Source of the DNA: Legionellaceae bacterium
GTDB taxonomy: Bacteria > Pseudomonadota > Gammaproteobacteria > Legionellales > Legionellaceae
Direction: 5' to 3'
DNA length: 64,000 nt
Assembly: GCA_029213075.1 (NCBI GenBank)
Contig: JARGPO010000048.1
Location: forward strand, 33,318 to 97,317
Shown: piece after piece, positions 18,275-31,582 of the stretch
Numbering within the stretch: position 1 is the stretch's first letter
How the letters are laid out: every line of letters starts with the position of its first letter
Program-made: the position numbers and the translations under genes
Notes under the pieces: generated by a model
The model's database searches: none
Seen by the model: the letters and a program-made list of their open reading frames with translations, nothing else
Told to the model about the DNA's origin: nothing

Positions 18275-18927
18275 TATCCCCTAACTACTTGATTACGTAC
18301 ATACAATGGTAAAACTCTCTCCAAGCTTACCGAATTTATATTAGTGTTTTGTGCTAATCTTAACATGACTTTCGCCGTAGGATAAACATCTTTACGCACA
18401 CTAATAATATCTTGAACTGCCTCTGGCAAAGAAGAAGCATACGTATCCAAACCAACCCCGGCTAAAATTATAGGTTTATCATGAGGGATACAAATTTCAC
18501 CTGCTCGGGTAACTTTCGGATCATACGTTGTATGATCCGTAAAATACTGCCAATAAACTTCATCCATTCGCGCATCTAGAATTGCTAAAACCGGATTTTC
18601 AGGTGTAATCACCCCATCACATGCAGCATAAGCTATCGCCTGCAAGCTACCAACTGGATATACAGGTATATCAGCAGCAAATGCCAAAGCTTTAACCGCG
18701 CTACATGCCACTCGCAAACCTGTAAAGCTTCCGGGTCCAGAACCAAAAACAAGCCCATCTAGATTCTTTAAACTTATTTTTGCCTCATCCATAAGCTCAT
18801 CTAACATTGGCAACAAAAATTGTGCATGCTGGCGAATGTTATTATGTTCTTTACTATATACAGTATCATTTGCCAAAATAGCTATACTAGCTAACTCTGT
18901 AGATGTATCAATTGCAAGCAGGTTCAT
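18274..18927 (-). CDS. tsaB: tRNA threonylcarbamoyladenosine protein TsaB
   Basis: A pseudo-glycoprotease partner of TsaD and TsaE in making t6A37 on ANN-decoding tRNAs. The 217-aa protein has the ASKHA-fold start [15 protein letters not shown], the HAQFLLPML region and the [13 protein letters not shown] block diagnostic of the family. The C-terminal half is shorter and more variable, as usual. It overlaps the helicase gene by 20 bases; a yoaA-tsaB pairing also occurs in E. coli. Confidence 0.94.
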   Translation of the reverse strand: MNLLAIDTSTELASIAILANDTVYSKEHNNIRQHAQFLLPMLDELMDEAKISLKNLDGLVFGSGPGSFTGLRVACSAVKALAFAADIPVYPVGSLQAIAYAACDGVITPENPVLAILDARMDEVYWQYFTDHTTYDPKVTRAGEICIPHDKPIILAGVGLDTYASSLPEAVQDIISVRKDVYPTAKVMLRLAQNTNINSVSLERVLPLYVRNQVVRG

Positions 18928-20878
18928 TAGTTAACGCCAGTTCATTTATAAATTTTAAGACCGTTTCTTCATCACGGGTTTTTTGCATATCAGGCAAGCT
19001 TTTAAAAATTAACTCACCATAATTTCTACTAGTTAACCGAGGATCAGCAAGCATTAATACGCCGCTATCAGTTACGTCTCTAATCAATCGACCCACCCCC
19101 TGTTTCAATGCAATAACCGCATTAGGTAATGACAACTCATCAAACCCTGAAACACCCTGTGCCTCTAAATATGCCATTCTACCACGAATTACTGGATCTA
19201 CAGGACTTGCAAATGGTAATTTATCAATAATAACACAAGACAACGCTTCACCACGAACATCAACCCCCTCCCAAAAAGTAGAACTACCTAATAAGATAGC
19301 GTTACCCATTTGCCTAAATCTCTCAAGCAAAATAGGCTTGGATTCTTCACCTTGAATCAAAACCGGGTATGAGACTTTATTTTGCAATGCCCTCGCAACC
19401 AAACGCAAAGCTCGATGACTTGTAAACAAAAAGAAACAACGTCCTCCACAAGCATTAATTACTGGTAATGCCGCTGATATCAGAACTTCATAGTAGTTCG
19501 TAGACCTCGGATCAGGTAATCCTCTTGGTAAGTATAATAACGCTTGCTTTTGAAAATCAAATGGACTCGAGAGCATTAGTAGATTAGGATTATCTATACC
19601 TAGTGGCTTAATAAAACAATCAAAAGAAGACGAAATAGTTAACGTTGCTGAAGTAAAAATATAGGTATTCTTATTAGACTCAAGTAACTGTTTAAATTCT
19701 TTAGCAATATCATAAGGAGTTAAATGAAAAACAAGGGAGCGTTTAAATATCTCGAGCCACCGGATATTGTTAACATCACTTTTAATAAACTCTTGTAATC
19801 CACTATCAAAGCTAACTAACCGCTGCTTGCATCTAGATAGACCCTGGTTCTCTGCAACAATTTCGTCAGTAAAACACTCAAGTATTTTCTGAATTAAATC
19901 GATTAAAGCAGCAAAGTTTGTAGAAAAGTCTTTTTTCCTACTAACAACCTGCCAATTAACTTTGTCTTTTAAATTACCAAGCGCTAACATCACTGCATCA
20001 ACTGCTTTATCTAACTCAAGACTTTGCTGCTTTAATGGTTGTTTTACCAAATCCAAGATTGGCCATTCACGCAAAATATCATCCATAAGATCACGCAATT
20101 GTCTGGTGCTAATTTGCAAACCATGAAAATTAGTAGCAATCTCAGCAAGCTTATGCGCCTCATCGAAGATAACCGTATGAAAATTTGGCAAAAGCTCACC
20201 AAAACCATCGTTTTTCAAGCGAGAGTCTGCAAAAAACAAGTGATGATTAATAACCACTACATCCGCTTCTTGAGCCCTTTTTCTAGCTTTAGTTAAAAAA
20301 CAATCTTGATATTCACTACACTCTCTTCCTAAACAGTTATCACTTGTTGACGTAACATATGGCCAAGCTTTGGAGTCTTCACTAACATCTGGTAGTTCGC
20401 TGCGTTCTCCAGCGTTTAGTCTAGATATTCGTTCATGGACATACAAAATATCATTCACACACTCAGGGCTTGAAAATCTACCTTCTTTGGCATACATATC
20501 TGTGCGATATAAACAAATATAATTAGCTCGACCTTTAAGGTTTTGTACTCGAATAGATAGGCCTAATGATTTAATTAATAATGGTAGGTCTTTGTAGACA
20601 AGTTGATCTTGCAAAGTTTTAGTGGCTGTTGATATCAGGGTCTTTTTGCCACTTAATAATGAAGGGGTAAGATATGCATAAGTTTTGCCCGTGCCGGTTC
20701 CGGCTTCAGCAACAAGAATTGATTTCTTAGCAATAGCCTCAGCAATAGCTAATGCTAATTCAATTTGCTGGCTCCTGGCAAAAAAACCACCAATAGCGGT
20801 GCTTAGTCGACCGCCATCAGTGAGTGAACGCCTGCTTAGCGCTACTAAATTTTCTAATTCAACGCTTATTTTTTCCAC
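18908..20878 (-). CDS. yoaA: DinG/YoaA-family ATP-dependent DNA helicase (XPD-like, Fe-S)
   Basis: The 656-aa superfamily 2 helicase has motif [20 protein letters not shown] in [11 protein letters not shown], and a C-terminal motif VI block [10 protein letters not shown]. Between motifs I and II are cysteines suited to a 4Fe-4S cluster (ICLYR, then [12 protein letters not shown]). Such helicases act 5'-3' in DNA repair and R-loop or replication-block processing. Placement before tsaB favours the YoaA subgroup over DinG, but the assignment within the family is by context. It overlaps both the fdxA stop (13 bases) and the tsaB start (20 bases), so expression is coupled. Confidence 0.9.
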   Translation of the reverse strand: MEKISVELENLVALSRRSLTDGGRLSTAIGGFFARSQQIELALAIAEAIAKKSILVAEAGTGTGKTYAYLTPSLLSGKKTLISTATKTLQDQLVYKDLPLLIKSLGLSIRVQNLKGRANYICLYRTDMYAKEGRFSSPECVNDILYVHERISRLNAGERSELPDVSEDSKAWPYVTSTSDNCLGRECSEYQDCFLTKARKRAQEADVVVINHHLFFADSRLKNDGFGELLPNFHTVIFDEAHKLAEIATNFHGLQISTRQLRDLMDDILREWPILDLVKQPLKQQSLELDKAVDAVMLALGNLKDKVNWQVVSRKKDFSTNFAALIDLIQKILECFTDEIVAENQGLSRCKQRLVSFDSGLQEFIKSDVNNIRWLEIFKRSLVFHLTPYDIAKEFKQLLESNKNTYIFTSATLTISSSFDCFIKPLGIDNPNLLMLSSPFDFQKQALLYLPRGLPDPRSTNYYEVLISAALPVINACGGRCFFLFTSHRALRLVARALQNKVSYPVLIQGEESKPILLERFRQMGNAILLGSSTFWEGVDVRGEALSCVIIDKLPFASPVDPVIRGRMAYLEAQGVSGFDELSLPNAVIALKQGVGRLIRDVTDSGVLMLADPRLTSRNYGELIFKSLPDMQKTRDEETVLKFINELALTNEPACN

Positions 20879-21201
20879 TCTCTTTCTAAGTAGTCAACTT
20901 TATTTTCAACATCATCCCAAGAAGCTGCGTCTTCTGGCGCATCTTTTTTCTCAGTAATATTTGGCCATTGCTCGGCTAATTCCGCATTGATCTCTAAAAA
21001 TTGGGTTTGATTTTCTTTAAGGTCATCTTCAGAAACAATTGCGTCAACCGGACACTCTGGCTCACATAGAGCGCAATCTATACATTCATCAGGATGAATA
21101 ACTAAAAAATTTGGTCCTTCATAAAAGCAATCAACCGGACAAACCTCAACACAATCAGTATATTTGCATTTAATACAACTATCAGTAACAACAAACGTCA
21201 T
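20866..21201 (-). CDS. fdxA: Seven-iron ferredoxin (3Fe-4S/4Fe-4S)
   Basis: A 111-aa ferredoxin of the Azotobacter FdI type. The first cluster set is [18 protein letters not shown] and the second is [16 protein letters not shown]. The following C-terminal extension is characteristic of the FdxA group. It serves as a low-potential electron carrier in the cytoplasm; the partner is not evident. The helicase gene downstream also carries an Fe-S cluster and overlaps it by 13 bases, but a functional link is only a possibility. Confidence 0.94.
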   Translation of the reverse strand: MTFVVTDSCIKCKYTDCVEVCPVDCFYEGPNFLVIHPDECIDCALCEPECPVDAIVSEDDLKENQTQFLEINAELAEQWPNITEKKDAPEDAASWDDVENKVDYLEREWKK

Positions 21202-21326
21202 GACAACCCCTCATGGATGTAATGAATTAAACTACGCACTCGAAACAAAGATTTCGAACACAACCATATAAAATAAAGCTATGGTAACCTAATTAAACAA
21301 ATACTTGAAGAAAGCAAATTGAAAAC

Positions 21327-22586
21327 TTAAGCAATACCAGCTATTTTCTCTAAGTATTTTCCTAAACTACCCTTATTTGATTTTAAAACTTTTTCAGCGT
21401 TTGCAACTTGTGCATCACGATCTTGAGGACTCGCAAACATCGCAATTATACTCTCAACCAAATCATCTGCGTCACCTCTCCATTCAATTGCATTTTGAGA
21501 TTTTAATTCCTGACAAATGGATTTTGAATTGTGCATATATGGCCCACAAAAAACCGGCACGCCCATAACAATTGGTTCAAGCACATTATGGCCGCCAATT
21601 GGCACAAGACTACCTCCAACAAAAGCATAATCACTTAATTTAAAAAACCCTAACAACTCACCAATGCAATCAAGAACAATCACATCTTCTTCTTGAGTGA
21701 TTTTCTCATGCTGACTGCGCAAGCCTGTTTTAAAACCTAGTTTTTTAGATAACTCATATACAGCTTTAAACCTTTCTACATGTCTTGGAGCTATTAGTAA
21801 AATAATATCTGGGATAGCTTCTTGTAGCTTTTTAAGCCGCTCTAGCAATTGCTGCTCTTCATCATCATGAGTACTGGCTGCGATTAAAATAGGACGATTA
21901 CGTCCCCAAGCATTTTGTAACTCACTGAAATCTTTTAAATTATCTCCAGGATGAGGTAGATCAAACTTAATATTACCAACTACGCTGACTATTTCAGGTC
22001 TGGCGCCTAGTTCCATATATCTTTCAGAGTCAATCTCACTTTGAGCACCAATAAAAGTGAAATTATTTAAAATAGGTTTAAAGAATTTCTTGGTTTTTAA
22101 ATATTGGATAAAAGCCTTGTCAGATATTCGTGCATTAACCAAACCTAATTTAACTCCTGACAACTTGGCAAAATGTATAAGGTTAGGCCAAATTTCGGTT
22201 TCCATAATAATGCCGACCGGAGTATCAATTTTTTTAAAAAATCTCTTCAAACACCATGGTAGATCATACGGAACATATTGATGAGAGACTTTATCCTTAA
22301 ACTTAGCAATAACTTGTTTAGAACCAGATGGGGTCATAGTTGTTACTAGAACTTTTTTGTTATCTTTTAATAGTTCTTCAATTAATGGCGTTGCAGCAAC
22401 TACCTCTCCTAGAGAGACGGCGTGAACCCAGACATCTACAGATATTCTAGCACGACTTGCAAGTTCAAATCGCTCAGAAATCCTCTCACGATAAGCAGGA
22501 TTTGTTTTACTTCTAATGAATAACCTAAGAACAATTAAAGGGACAAAAACATACATAAAAAAAGTGTAAACACGACGCATAAGCAA
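21327..22586 (-). CDS. waaA: Kdo transferase (WaaA/KdtA)
   Basis: Transfers Kdo from CMP-Kdo to lipid IVA on the cytoplasmic face of the inner membrane. The 419-aa GT-B enzyme has an N-terminal membrane anchor (VYTFFMYVFVPLIVLRLFI) and the HAVSLGEVVAATPLI segment with the catalytic glutamate. It also has METEIWPNL and the C-terminal GGSLVPIGGHNVLEP motif. The length is typical (E. coli 425). It ends 125 bases upstream of fdxA's start. Confidence 0.96.
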   Translation of the reverse strand: MLMRRVYTFFMYVFVPLIVLRLFIRSKTNPAYRERISERFELASRARISVDVWVHAVSLGEVVAATPLIEELLKDNKKVLVTTMTPSGSKQVIAKFKDKVSHQYVPYDLPWCLKRFFKKIDTPVGIIMETEIWPNLIHFAKLSGVKLGLVNARISDKAFIQYLKTKKFFKPILNNFTFIGAQSEIDSERYMELGARPEIVSVVGNIKFDLPHPGDNLKDFSELQNAWGRNRPILIAASTHDDEEQQLLERLKKLQEAIPDIILLIAPRHVERFKAVYELSKKLGFKTGLRSQHEKITQEEDVIVLDCIGELLGFFKLSDYAFVGGSLVPIGGHNVLEPIVMGVPVFCGPYMHNSKSICQELKSQNAIEWRGDADDLVESIIAMFASPQDRDAQVANAEKVLKSNKGSLGKYLEKIAGIA

Positions 22587-22701
22587 AAACTCCAGATAAT
22601 AATATTAGCTTGTAAATCTCAATACCTTAATTTTCCTAGGATTATACACCTAACTTGAATTATAATAAGCCTTTAATTTATATAAATCATAAAGAGCTCT
22701 G

Positions 22702-23598
22702 ATGGAAATACATCCACACTTCACTAAAAAAATTTGGTGGGGAAAAATGATTGGTGCATTTTTTGGCTTCCTAATGGGAGGACCAATCGGTGCATTATTT
22801 GGAATAATGATCGGTAATTTTTTTGACCGTGGGTTAGTTGAACATTTCTCAAAACCTTTTTGGCATTTCTATAATGAGAAGGATCAAGATACCCAGGCTG
22901 TGTTTTTTGAATCTATGTTTTTAATTCTTGGGCATATCGCTAAAACCAATGGTCGCGTGTCAAAACCAGACATAGAGTGCGCTAGCGATATAATGAGCAA
23001 AATGAATTTGAAGAAAAATCAAAAAGAAGAGGCAAAAGATCATTTTAATAATGGCAAGAAAAAAGATTTTAATTTGTATAAAACTTTAGACAGCCTACAA
23101 AAAGCTATCGGTAAAAAACCAACATTAATCAGATTATTTGTTGAAACCATCTATAATTACATTCGTGAAACAGGAGTATCCTTAAACAAGCTTGAAGTTT
23201 TAAACAATATACTAGCTAGTCTAAGAATGGCACCACTTCAACAACAAAGCCACTTTACAGATGAGTTTCAGTGGTATGAAACAAGACAAAGAGCTTATAG
23301 AGGTCAGCAGTATTCTAATTACCGTGAACAACAGCAATCGTCATCATCTCAGCAAAATTACAAACCATGGTATGGTCAATCTTTTAACATCGATGATTAT
23401 TATACAGCTCTAGGATTAGAAACAACTGCTAACCATCAAGAAGTTAAAAAAGCCTATAGGCGCCAAATAAGTCTTAACCACCCTGATAAGTTAATTGCCA
23501 AGGGAGGCTCTGAAAAAGAAATAAAAATTGCCAACGAAAAAACCCAGCGTATTCGTAAAGCCTATGAAGAAATTTGTAAATCACGCGGCTGGAAGTAA
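22702..23598 (+). CDS. djlA: DnaJ-like co-chaperone DjlA
   Basis: A 298-aa protein with a single N-terminal Gly-rich membrane segment (MIGAFFGFLMGGPIGALFGI). A TerB-like helical domain follows (about 60-165), then a Gln-rich linker and a C-terminal J domain containing LNHPDKL. DjlA anchors DnaK activity at the inner membrane. In Legionella a DjlA homologue contributes to intracellular growth, which is relevant context if the lineage inference is right. It is divergently transcribed from waaA with a 115-base shared promoter region. Confidence 0.93.
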   Translation: MEIHPHFTKKIWWGKMIGAFFGFLMGGPIGALFGIMIGNFFDRGLVEHFSKPFWHFYNEKDQDTQAVFFESMFLILGHIAKTNGRVSKPDIECASDIMSKMNLKKNQKEEAKDHFNNGKKKDFNLYKTLDSLQKAIGKKPTLIRLFVETIYNYIRETGVSLNKLEVLNNILASLRMAPLQQQSHFTDEFQWYETRQRAYRGQQYSNYREQQQSSSSQQNYKPWYGQSFNIDDYYTALGLETTANHQEVKKAYRRQISLNHPDKLIAKGGSEKEIKIANEKTQRIRKAYEEICKSRGWK

Positions 23599-23602
23599 GT
23601 AC

Positions 23603-23634
23603 CGGAGATTTCTCGCTTTGCTCGAAATGACGTG
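23603..23634. repeat. Degenerate extragenic palindromic fragment
   Basis: The segment GAGATTTCTCGCTTTGCTCG followed by AAATGACG resembles half of the widespread GTCATTTCGAGCGAAGCGAGAAATCT-type intergenic palindrome. The other arm is only weakly present. It sits in the convergent gap between djlA and the lipase gene, where it could also act as a terminator. Confidence 0.4.
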
Positions 23635-23680
23635 ATGACGGGGGATGTGACGTATGACGGAGATACTAAACTAGTATACC

Positions 23681-24646
23681 CTAATCGAATTTCACGCCTT
23701 CTTTTTTGAGTAGCTCGGCTATTTTCCCCGCCATAACTTTATGAGTCATAGTTGAGGGGTGAATTGGATCAAAGAAAAAGAACCCTTCACAACTATCTTT
23801 AGGTTTATTTTCATCAACTATTGATGATGCTAAATTTAACATTAAATTAGTTGATAATGGTGCTGCTGGCTCTGACTCGTAACAAGTATCTGTAATATTA
23901 GTGAAGCCATATTTACCTGGGTTTTCCATTGCATCAGAAAATGCCTTGTCAGCGTCAAATAAAATCCACTGAACATTTGGATATTTCACTTTTAATTCAT
24001 CTACATTTTTCATCAAAGATTCATTATGTAACTTTGATGAAAGGGTTAACTCTTTATCAGCGTGAAATAATCTAGCAGCTGGTGATTTACCCATGTCTGG
24101 AATATTAATGACCAAAACATGTTTTGCACCTTTCTCAACCAAATATTCTAAGCTTCGTCTAATTCCTGCATTTACCTCTATAACCGTTTCTTTTGGAGTC
24201 TCATAAGTTGCTGCAATATAGTTATTAGAACCCATCCAGACAGCAAACAAACTTTTATCATCAGCTTTGTCATGATGAGAAAGAAGATAACTATCAATTT
24301 CTCTACTCAATGAGAATAAAATCCCATCTTCATCCGGAGCTCTAGTAGTAATAGCAATCCCTTCATAAGAAACACCTGCCCCACCAAACGCATAGTCGAG
24401 CAAGTGATTATTCCAGTTTTTTGGATATAAAGATTTTGCTAAAATTTCAACCCAAACCGGGCCATTACTAAATCTTCCTTTATAATAAGGAGGTGATGGA
24501 GGTAGTTGATGTTTAAAATACTCATACAAGTTACCGTTATCTGACAAGCTATCACCAAAAACTACTATTTTGTTTAATGGCGCTGAAAATGCGGCTGTTG
24601 AAAATAACAGCCCACCAATAATAACTATCAAAAACTTTTTAAACAT
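23681..24646 (-). CDS. Secreted SGNH/GDSL lipase, lysophospholipase-like
   Basis: A 321-aa protein with a signal peptide (MFKKFLIVIIGGLLFSTAAF, cleavage after FSA). The catalytic serine is in IVVFGDSLSDNGN, there is an FGGAG glycine block, and DPIHPSTMTHKVMA supplies the Asp-His pair. These are the blocks of the GDSL acyltransferase/lipase group that includes Legionella PlaA and Aeromonas GCAT. Block III reads WMGSNNY, with Asn at the position that is usually Asp in GxND; the functional Asn is present. It probably cleaves host or own (lyso)phospholipids after export. The stop of deaD is only 10 bases upstream of its start, so the two may be co-transcribed. Confidence 0.9.
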   Translation of the reverse strand: MFKKFLIVIIGGLLFSTAAFSAPLNKIVVFGDSLSDNGNLYEYFKHQLPPSPPYYKGRFSNGPVWVEILAKSLYPKNWNNHLLDYAFGGAGVSYEGIAITTRAPDEDGILFSLSREIDSYLLSHHDKADDKSLFAVWMGSNNYIAATYETPKETVIEVNAGIRRSLEYLVEKGAKHVLVINIPDMGKSPAARLFHADKELTLSSKLHNESLMKNVDELKVKYPNVQWILFDADKAFSDAMENPGKYGFTNITDTCYESEPAAPLSTNLMLNLASSIVDENKPKDSCEGFFFFDPIHPSTMTHKVMAGKIAELLKKEGVKFD

Positions 24647-24656
24647 CTAAAAACTC

Positions 24657-26351
24657 CTATGCACTAACTGAAGTTAAATTCAATTGGCGACCACAAACCC
24701 AAGCTTTATTTAAAGCATGCATCTTATCTTTACCAATATTCTTTGGCAACCTAACTGTTGAATGATCATCGTGTATTTTCAACCCTGTTATATGCTTGCT
24801 TTGTAACCCTGATTCATTGGCAATCGCACCAACAATATTACCAGGCTTAACCCCATGCACACGTCCAACGTCTAGACGATACATTTCTTGTGTAGAGTCA
24901 TCAAAATCACTTCTCTCATTCTGACGTGGACCTCTTGGCTTGTCAAAACGAGTATTCATTTTAGACTTTTTCGAAAAAGAACCTTCAATCTTATGACGAG
25001 GCTCTCTTCGCTCTTCCTTAACAGGAGGCAATGTTACCTGCCAAGGTTTATCTTGGTTTAGCATTAATGCTAATACAGCTGCAACATCAACAGGTGATGC
25101 GCCTTCATTTTCTTTCAAATATGTCTCAATAATATTTTTATAAGACGGCAATTGAGCATGCTCCATTCGCTCATTTATTTTTTTCATAAATCGAGCTTCT
25201 CGAGCTTGTTGAATCATAAAATTATTTGGAATAGCTGTTTTAATAATTTTTTGCCTAGTATGACGCTCAATAATTGACAGCATTCTTGATTCTCTTGGCG
25301 TCACAAATAAAATTGTTACCCCACTTCTTCCAGCTCTACCAGTACGACCAATTCTATGAACATAAGTTTCACAGTCATGCGCCATATCATAGTTTATCAC
25401 ATGAGTTACTCTTTCAACGTCCAAGCCACGTGCAGCAACATCTGTTGCTACCAACACATCAATTACCCCTTGCTTGAACTGGGAAATAATTTTTTCACGC
25501 AATGACTGAGTTATGTCACCATGAATCGCCATGGCACGATGCCCTTGAGATATTAATGTATCAGCAACTTGCTCCGTGCTACTTTTCGTTCTAACAAAAA
25601 CGATAACGCCTTGATAGTCTTCAACTGCCAAGGTACGAAGTAATGCATCTGACTTTTGTGCCTGAGAAGCAAAAATAAACCGCTGCTCAACAGCTTGCAC
25701 AGTTGCCGTTGCCATTTTAATTTCTACAGATACAGGATCATTTAAGTATTTAGTAGCAATTTGCCGAATTCTAGAAGGCATGGTTGCAGAAAATAAAGCT
25801 ATTTGTCTCTTTTCAGGAAGTTTGGCCAAGACAGTTTCGACATCTTCAATGAAACCCATTCGTAACATTTCATCTGCTTCATCCAAAACAAAAGTGCTAA
25901 GGTTACTTAATTTTAATGTTCCGCGCTCAATATGATCTAAAATTCTGCCTGGAGTTCCGACAACAATTTGCGAACCTTCACGTAATTTTTTTAACTGAGG
26001 ACGATAATCTTGACCACCACATAACACAGTAACAAGTGATTTACTCTTAAAATATGATCCAAGCTTTTCAATATGCTCGCCAACCTGAATGGCCAGCTCC
26101 CTAGTTGGAGCTAAAATTAGCGCTTGTGGCGACTGAATGTTTGGATTTAGGTTTTGTAAAATAGGAATACCAAAAGCCGCAGTTTTACCTGTGCCGGTTT
26201 GTGCCAACGCAATCATATCTCTATTTTGTAACATCCAAGGAATTGTTTGCTCTTGAATAGGAGATGGGTTGGTAAAACCTAGATCTGCTATTGATTTTAA
26301 TATATTATCTGCTAAATTAAGGCTATCGAAAGTTATTTGGTCGCTTGACAT
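24657..26351 (-). CDS. deaD: DEAD-box RNA helicase DeaD/CsdA
   Basis: The 564-aa ATP-dependent RNA helicase has the Q motif (PIQEQTIPWML), motif I AQTGTGKTAAFG, DEADEML, SAT, VATDVAARGLD and HRIGRTGRAG. A linker follows, then a DbpA-type RNA-binding domain (MYRLDVGRVHGVKPGNIVGA) and a basic Arg/Lys-rich segment. DeaD remodels ribosomal and mRNA structures, especially in the cold. The gene has AGGA 6 bases before the ATG and a long unassigned upstream region that may be a regulatory leader, as in E. coli. Confidence 0.95.
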   Translation of the reverse strand: MSSDQITFDSLNLADNILKSIADLGFTNPSPIQEQTIPWMLQNRDMIALAQTGTGKTAAFGIPILQNLNPNIQSPQALILAPTRELAIQVGEHIEKLGSYFKSKSLVTVLCGGQDYRPQLKKLREGSQIVVGTPGRILDHIERGTLKLSNLSTFVLDEADEMLRMGFIEDVETVLAKLPEKRQIALFSATMPSRIRQIATKYLNDPVSVEIKMATATVQAVEQRFIFASQAQKSDALLRTLAVEDYQGVIVFVRTKSSTEQVADTLISQGHRAMAIHGDITQSLREKIISQFKQGVIDVLVATDVAARGLDVERVTHVINYDMAHDCETYVHRIGRTGRAGRSGVTILFVTPRESRMLSIIERHTRQKIIKTAIPNNFMIQQAREARFMKKINERMEHAQLPSYKNIIETYLKENEGASPVDVAAVLALMLNQDKPWQVTLPPVKEERREPRHKIEGSFSKKSKMNTRFDKPRGPRQNERSDFDDSTQEMYRLDVGRVHGVKPGNIVGAIANESGLQSKHITGLKIHDDHSTVRLPKNIGKDKMHALNKAWVCGRQLNLTSVSA

Positions 26352-26788
26352 ATTATTCCTGATAAATCAATGAAAAAACTGGTCAGTATAATATCAGGAT
26401 TACGCTGCCATTGCACGCTTTATTTTTAAATTATTTGCAAATCTTAGCATCAAATCATTACAAACCACTACAAAAAACCATATAAGCCAACTTCTGACTG
26501 ACCTACAAGCTTCTTCTCCATATCACAAAAAATGAGCTTACAAGATCTGTATGTATAAAACGAGCGCTTCTAAAGATTGTAACTCAACCTATATTGACAA
26601 AATATGGTTGCTTTGGTTTATATAAGTCTTGTTGAGTATTAGTACACCAAATTTATTTTTGAATAATTTATGTCGATTTTTAAGATCCAAACACCAGTCC
26701 TGAGTCAAATGGTCGACAAAAATCCATCCAAAGCAGCACCCAGCCTGTTTCTGTCCTTTATACGGCCTTGCATTTACTTTACTTTACT
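26352..26788. other. Gene-free interval between deaD and the CAAX-box gene
   Basis: No credible coding region, tRNA or repeat was found here. A frame stays open for about 60 codons near 26670-26870 but lacks a usable start and a ribosome-binding site. The part next to deaD may be its 5' leader. The sequence is otherwise unremarkable and A+T-rich. Confidence 0.5.
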
Positions 26789-26802
26789 GTACTGTACAGT
26801 AC
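26789..26802. promoter_or_regulatory. 14-bp perfect palindrome in the CAAX-box gene promoter region
   Basis: GTACTGTACAGTAC is a perfect palindrome inside a TTTACTGTACTG-type repeat. It ends 8 bases before a TACAAT -10-like hexamer (26811-26816), so it would cover the -35 position, as expected of a repressor operator. It resembles a CTGT-ACAG site of the LexA type but has the wrong spacing for the usual N8 box. Downstream, GCCC/GGGC with a T tract (26830-26853) could form a weak attenuator. Confidence 0.4.
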
Positions 26803-26876
26803 TTGCATGATACAATATTGCGTCATGGCGCCCTTATTTTGGGCTTCTTTTTGCAAATATTTTGAGGTATAAAATT

Positions 26877-27185
26877 ATGAAGAATACTGGCAATAAAGTA
26901 TCAACAATAGAAGAAGAAACTGGGATTAGAGTCACACCTGGAGATGCAGTACCTACAACAGAAGACCGAACAGATATTAGAGTAACACCTATAGTTAATA
27001 TTGATAGCGACGAAGAATATTATGCGGCTCATCCTCCAGCCTCTAGCTTAATTACACTAAGTTTTATGAATGGGCAAATGGCAAATGCAACCCCTAGAAA
27101 TCCTAGAAACTGGCAAATGGTTGTTCGTAACGAAGAAGACCAACAAAAAGAAGAAGAAAGTAACAAAGGATGTACAATTTCTTAA
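26877..27185 (+). CDS. Small protein with C-terminal CAAX prenylation motif
   Basis: A 102-aa hydrophilic protein of no recognised family. The start is the ATG preceded by TTGAGG 9 bases upstream. Two near-copies of the segment T-[DG]-IRVTP occur in the first 40 residues. The C-terminus runs through an acidic/basic low-complexity stretch (NEEDQQKEEESNKG) and ends CTIS. A cysteine fourth from the end, then a small residue, isoleucine and terminal serine fit the eukaryotic CAAX box for farnesylation. Legionella effectors such as AnkB use host prenylation in this way. It has no bacterial signal peptide and is monocistronic with its own leader and terminator hairpin. Translocation and lipidation are inference. 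Confidence 0.65.
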   Translation: MKNTGNKVSTIEEETGIRVTPGDAVPTTEDRTDIRVTPIVNIDSDEEYYAAHPPASSLITLSFMNGQMANATPRNPRNWQMVVRNEEDQQKEEESNKGCTIS

Positions 27186-27191
27186 ACTTCA

Positions 27192-27235
27192 AATTAAGGG
27201 GGTTATATATCATTAAAAAATAAACTCCCTTAATT
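27192..27235 (+). terminator. Hairpin after the CAAX-box gene
   Basis: AATTAAGGG at 27192-27200 pairs perfectly with CCCTTAATT at 27227-27235. The stem continues inward with GTT/AAC after a one-base bulge. It lies 7 bases after the stop codon, and the loop is A+T-rich. Probable terminator for this convergent junction with fadH. Confidence 0.6.
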
Positions 27236-27336
27236 GATATCATTAGAACACCATTGACTCAAAATATAATTCCTCGACAAACTTCCAAGCAATAGTCTAA
27301 GTACGCGATGCAAAATCAAAACCACTTGGATTAGCA

Positions 27337-29379
<2,043 letters not shown>

Positions 29380-29439
29380 TTAAACTACTAGTTTCATGAA
29401 TATAGTTATTGCAATACCAAATATATTTAAATGAGTTAC

Positions 29440-29979
29440 CTAGCCAAAAGATAAGAAACTATGAGAACGTTTAATTTTAACACTCTTTTTCTGGATAGAA
29501 TCATCATCTGATTTTAAAAACATTTGCGTATAATATAGCTTGCCTTGACTATCTTGTGCAATGCCAATACCAGTTAGATTATAGTTACCGACAATATTTC
29601 TTCTATGCCCAGAACTTTTAATCCAACCGTTGGCAACAACTTCTGCTGTTTTGTAATTATATGCAACATTTTCAGCACCTGCCATAGAGTTAGGGATTTC
29701 TTTATGCAAAACAGACATTCTATCTGCAAAACCATCATGACCAAATGGAACGACGTGCTTTGCCATATCTAGACTATGTTGTCTGGCCTCTGCTATCAAA
29801 CGTTCATTCATAACTAATTTTGGTAATTTGTGTTGAACTCTATATTGATTAATATAGACAAGTATTTCTGTGGCTAAGTTTTGGTTTATGTTGGCATGCG
29901 AAGCCATTGGTAAAAGACCAATGACTACGCATAACCCGACTCTAGATCTTCGTAGACTACCTTTAATAATTCTGTTCAT
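29440..29979 (-). CDS. Secreted CAP/SCP-domain protein
   Basis: A 179-aa exported protein of the cysteine-rich-secretory/YkwD-like CAP family without the eukaryotic cysteines. The signal peptide is MNRIIKGSLRRSRVGLCVVI then GLLPMASHA. The mature domain shows INQYRVQHKLPKLVMNERL, HSLDMAKH...FGHDGF with the conserved His, AENVAYN and GWIKSSGHRRNIVG. The start with GGAGGG six bases upstream is preferred to a codon 12 bases earlier. The biochemical role of bacterial CAP proteins is uncertain. It lies 49 bases downstream of purA. Confidence 0.88.
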   Translation of the reverse strand: MNRIIKGSLRRSRVGLCVVIGLLPMASHANINQNLATEILVYINQYRVQHKLPKLVMNERLIAEARQHSLDMAKHVVPFGHDGFADRMSVLHKEIPNSMAGAENVAYNYKTAEVVANGWIKSSGHRRNIVGNYNLTGIGIAQDSQGKLYYTQMFLKSDDDSIQKKSVKIKRSHSFLSFG

Positions 29980-30028
29980 AAAACCCTCCACTCTAATTAA
30001 ACAACGAGAGTTCTAGGTAAGAAGCTCA

Positions 30029-31327
<1,299 letters not shown>

Positions 31328-31582
31328 TCACTCGTAAAACGTCATTATACTAGTTTATCTCTTGAAATTCCATATCCTAGCGAGTAAAGCACTAAGTCTA
31401 CGACTCAAGATACCATTCCAATCCAACAACTACGGATTTTACTCATCTTCATAATCTAAAATATAATGTATAAACTATAAGCCTAGTTAATACACCATAG
31501 CATGCGCAGACTTATAAATCTCCGATACAAGAGTTCTGGATATCTCCCAGAGCATCAGCGACACTCTGGAAGAGAAAATAAA

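Noticed and set aside
26670..26873. Open frame before the CAAX-box gene
   Set aside because: No usable start codon early in the frame, and it overlaps the promoter and leader.
31547..31569. CCAGAG/CTCTGG hairpin after hflC as a terminator
   Set aside because: Six-base stem with an 11-base loop and no T tract; not distinguishable from chance.
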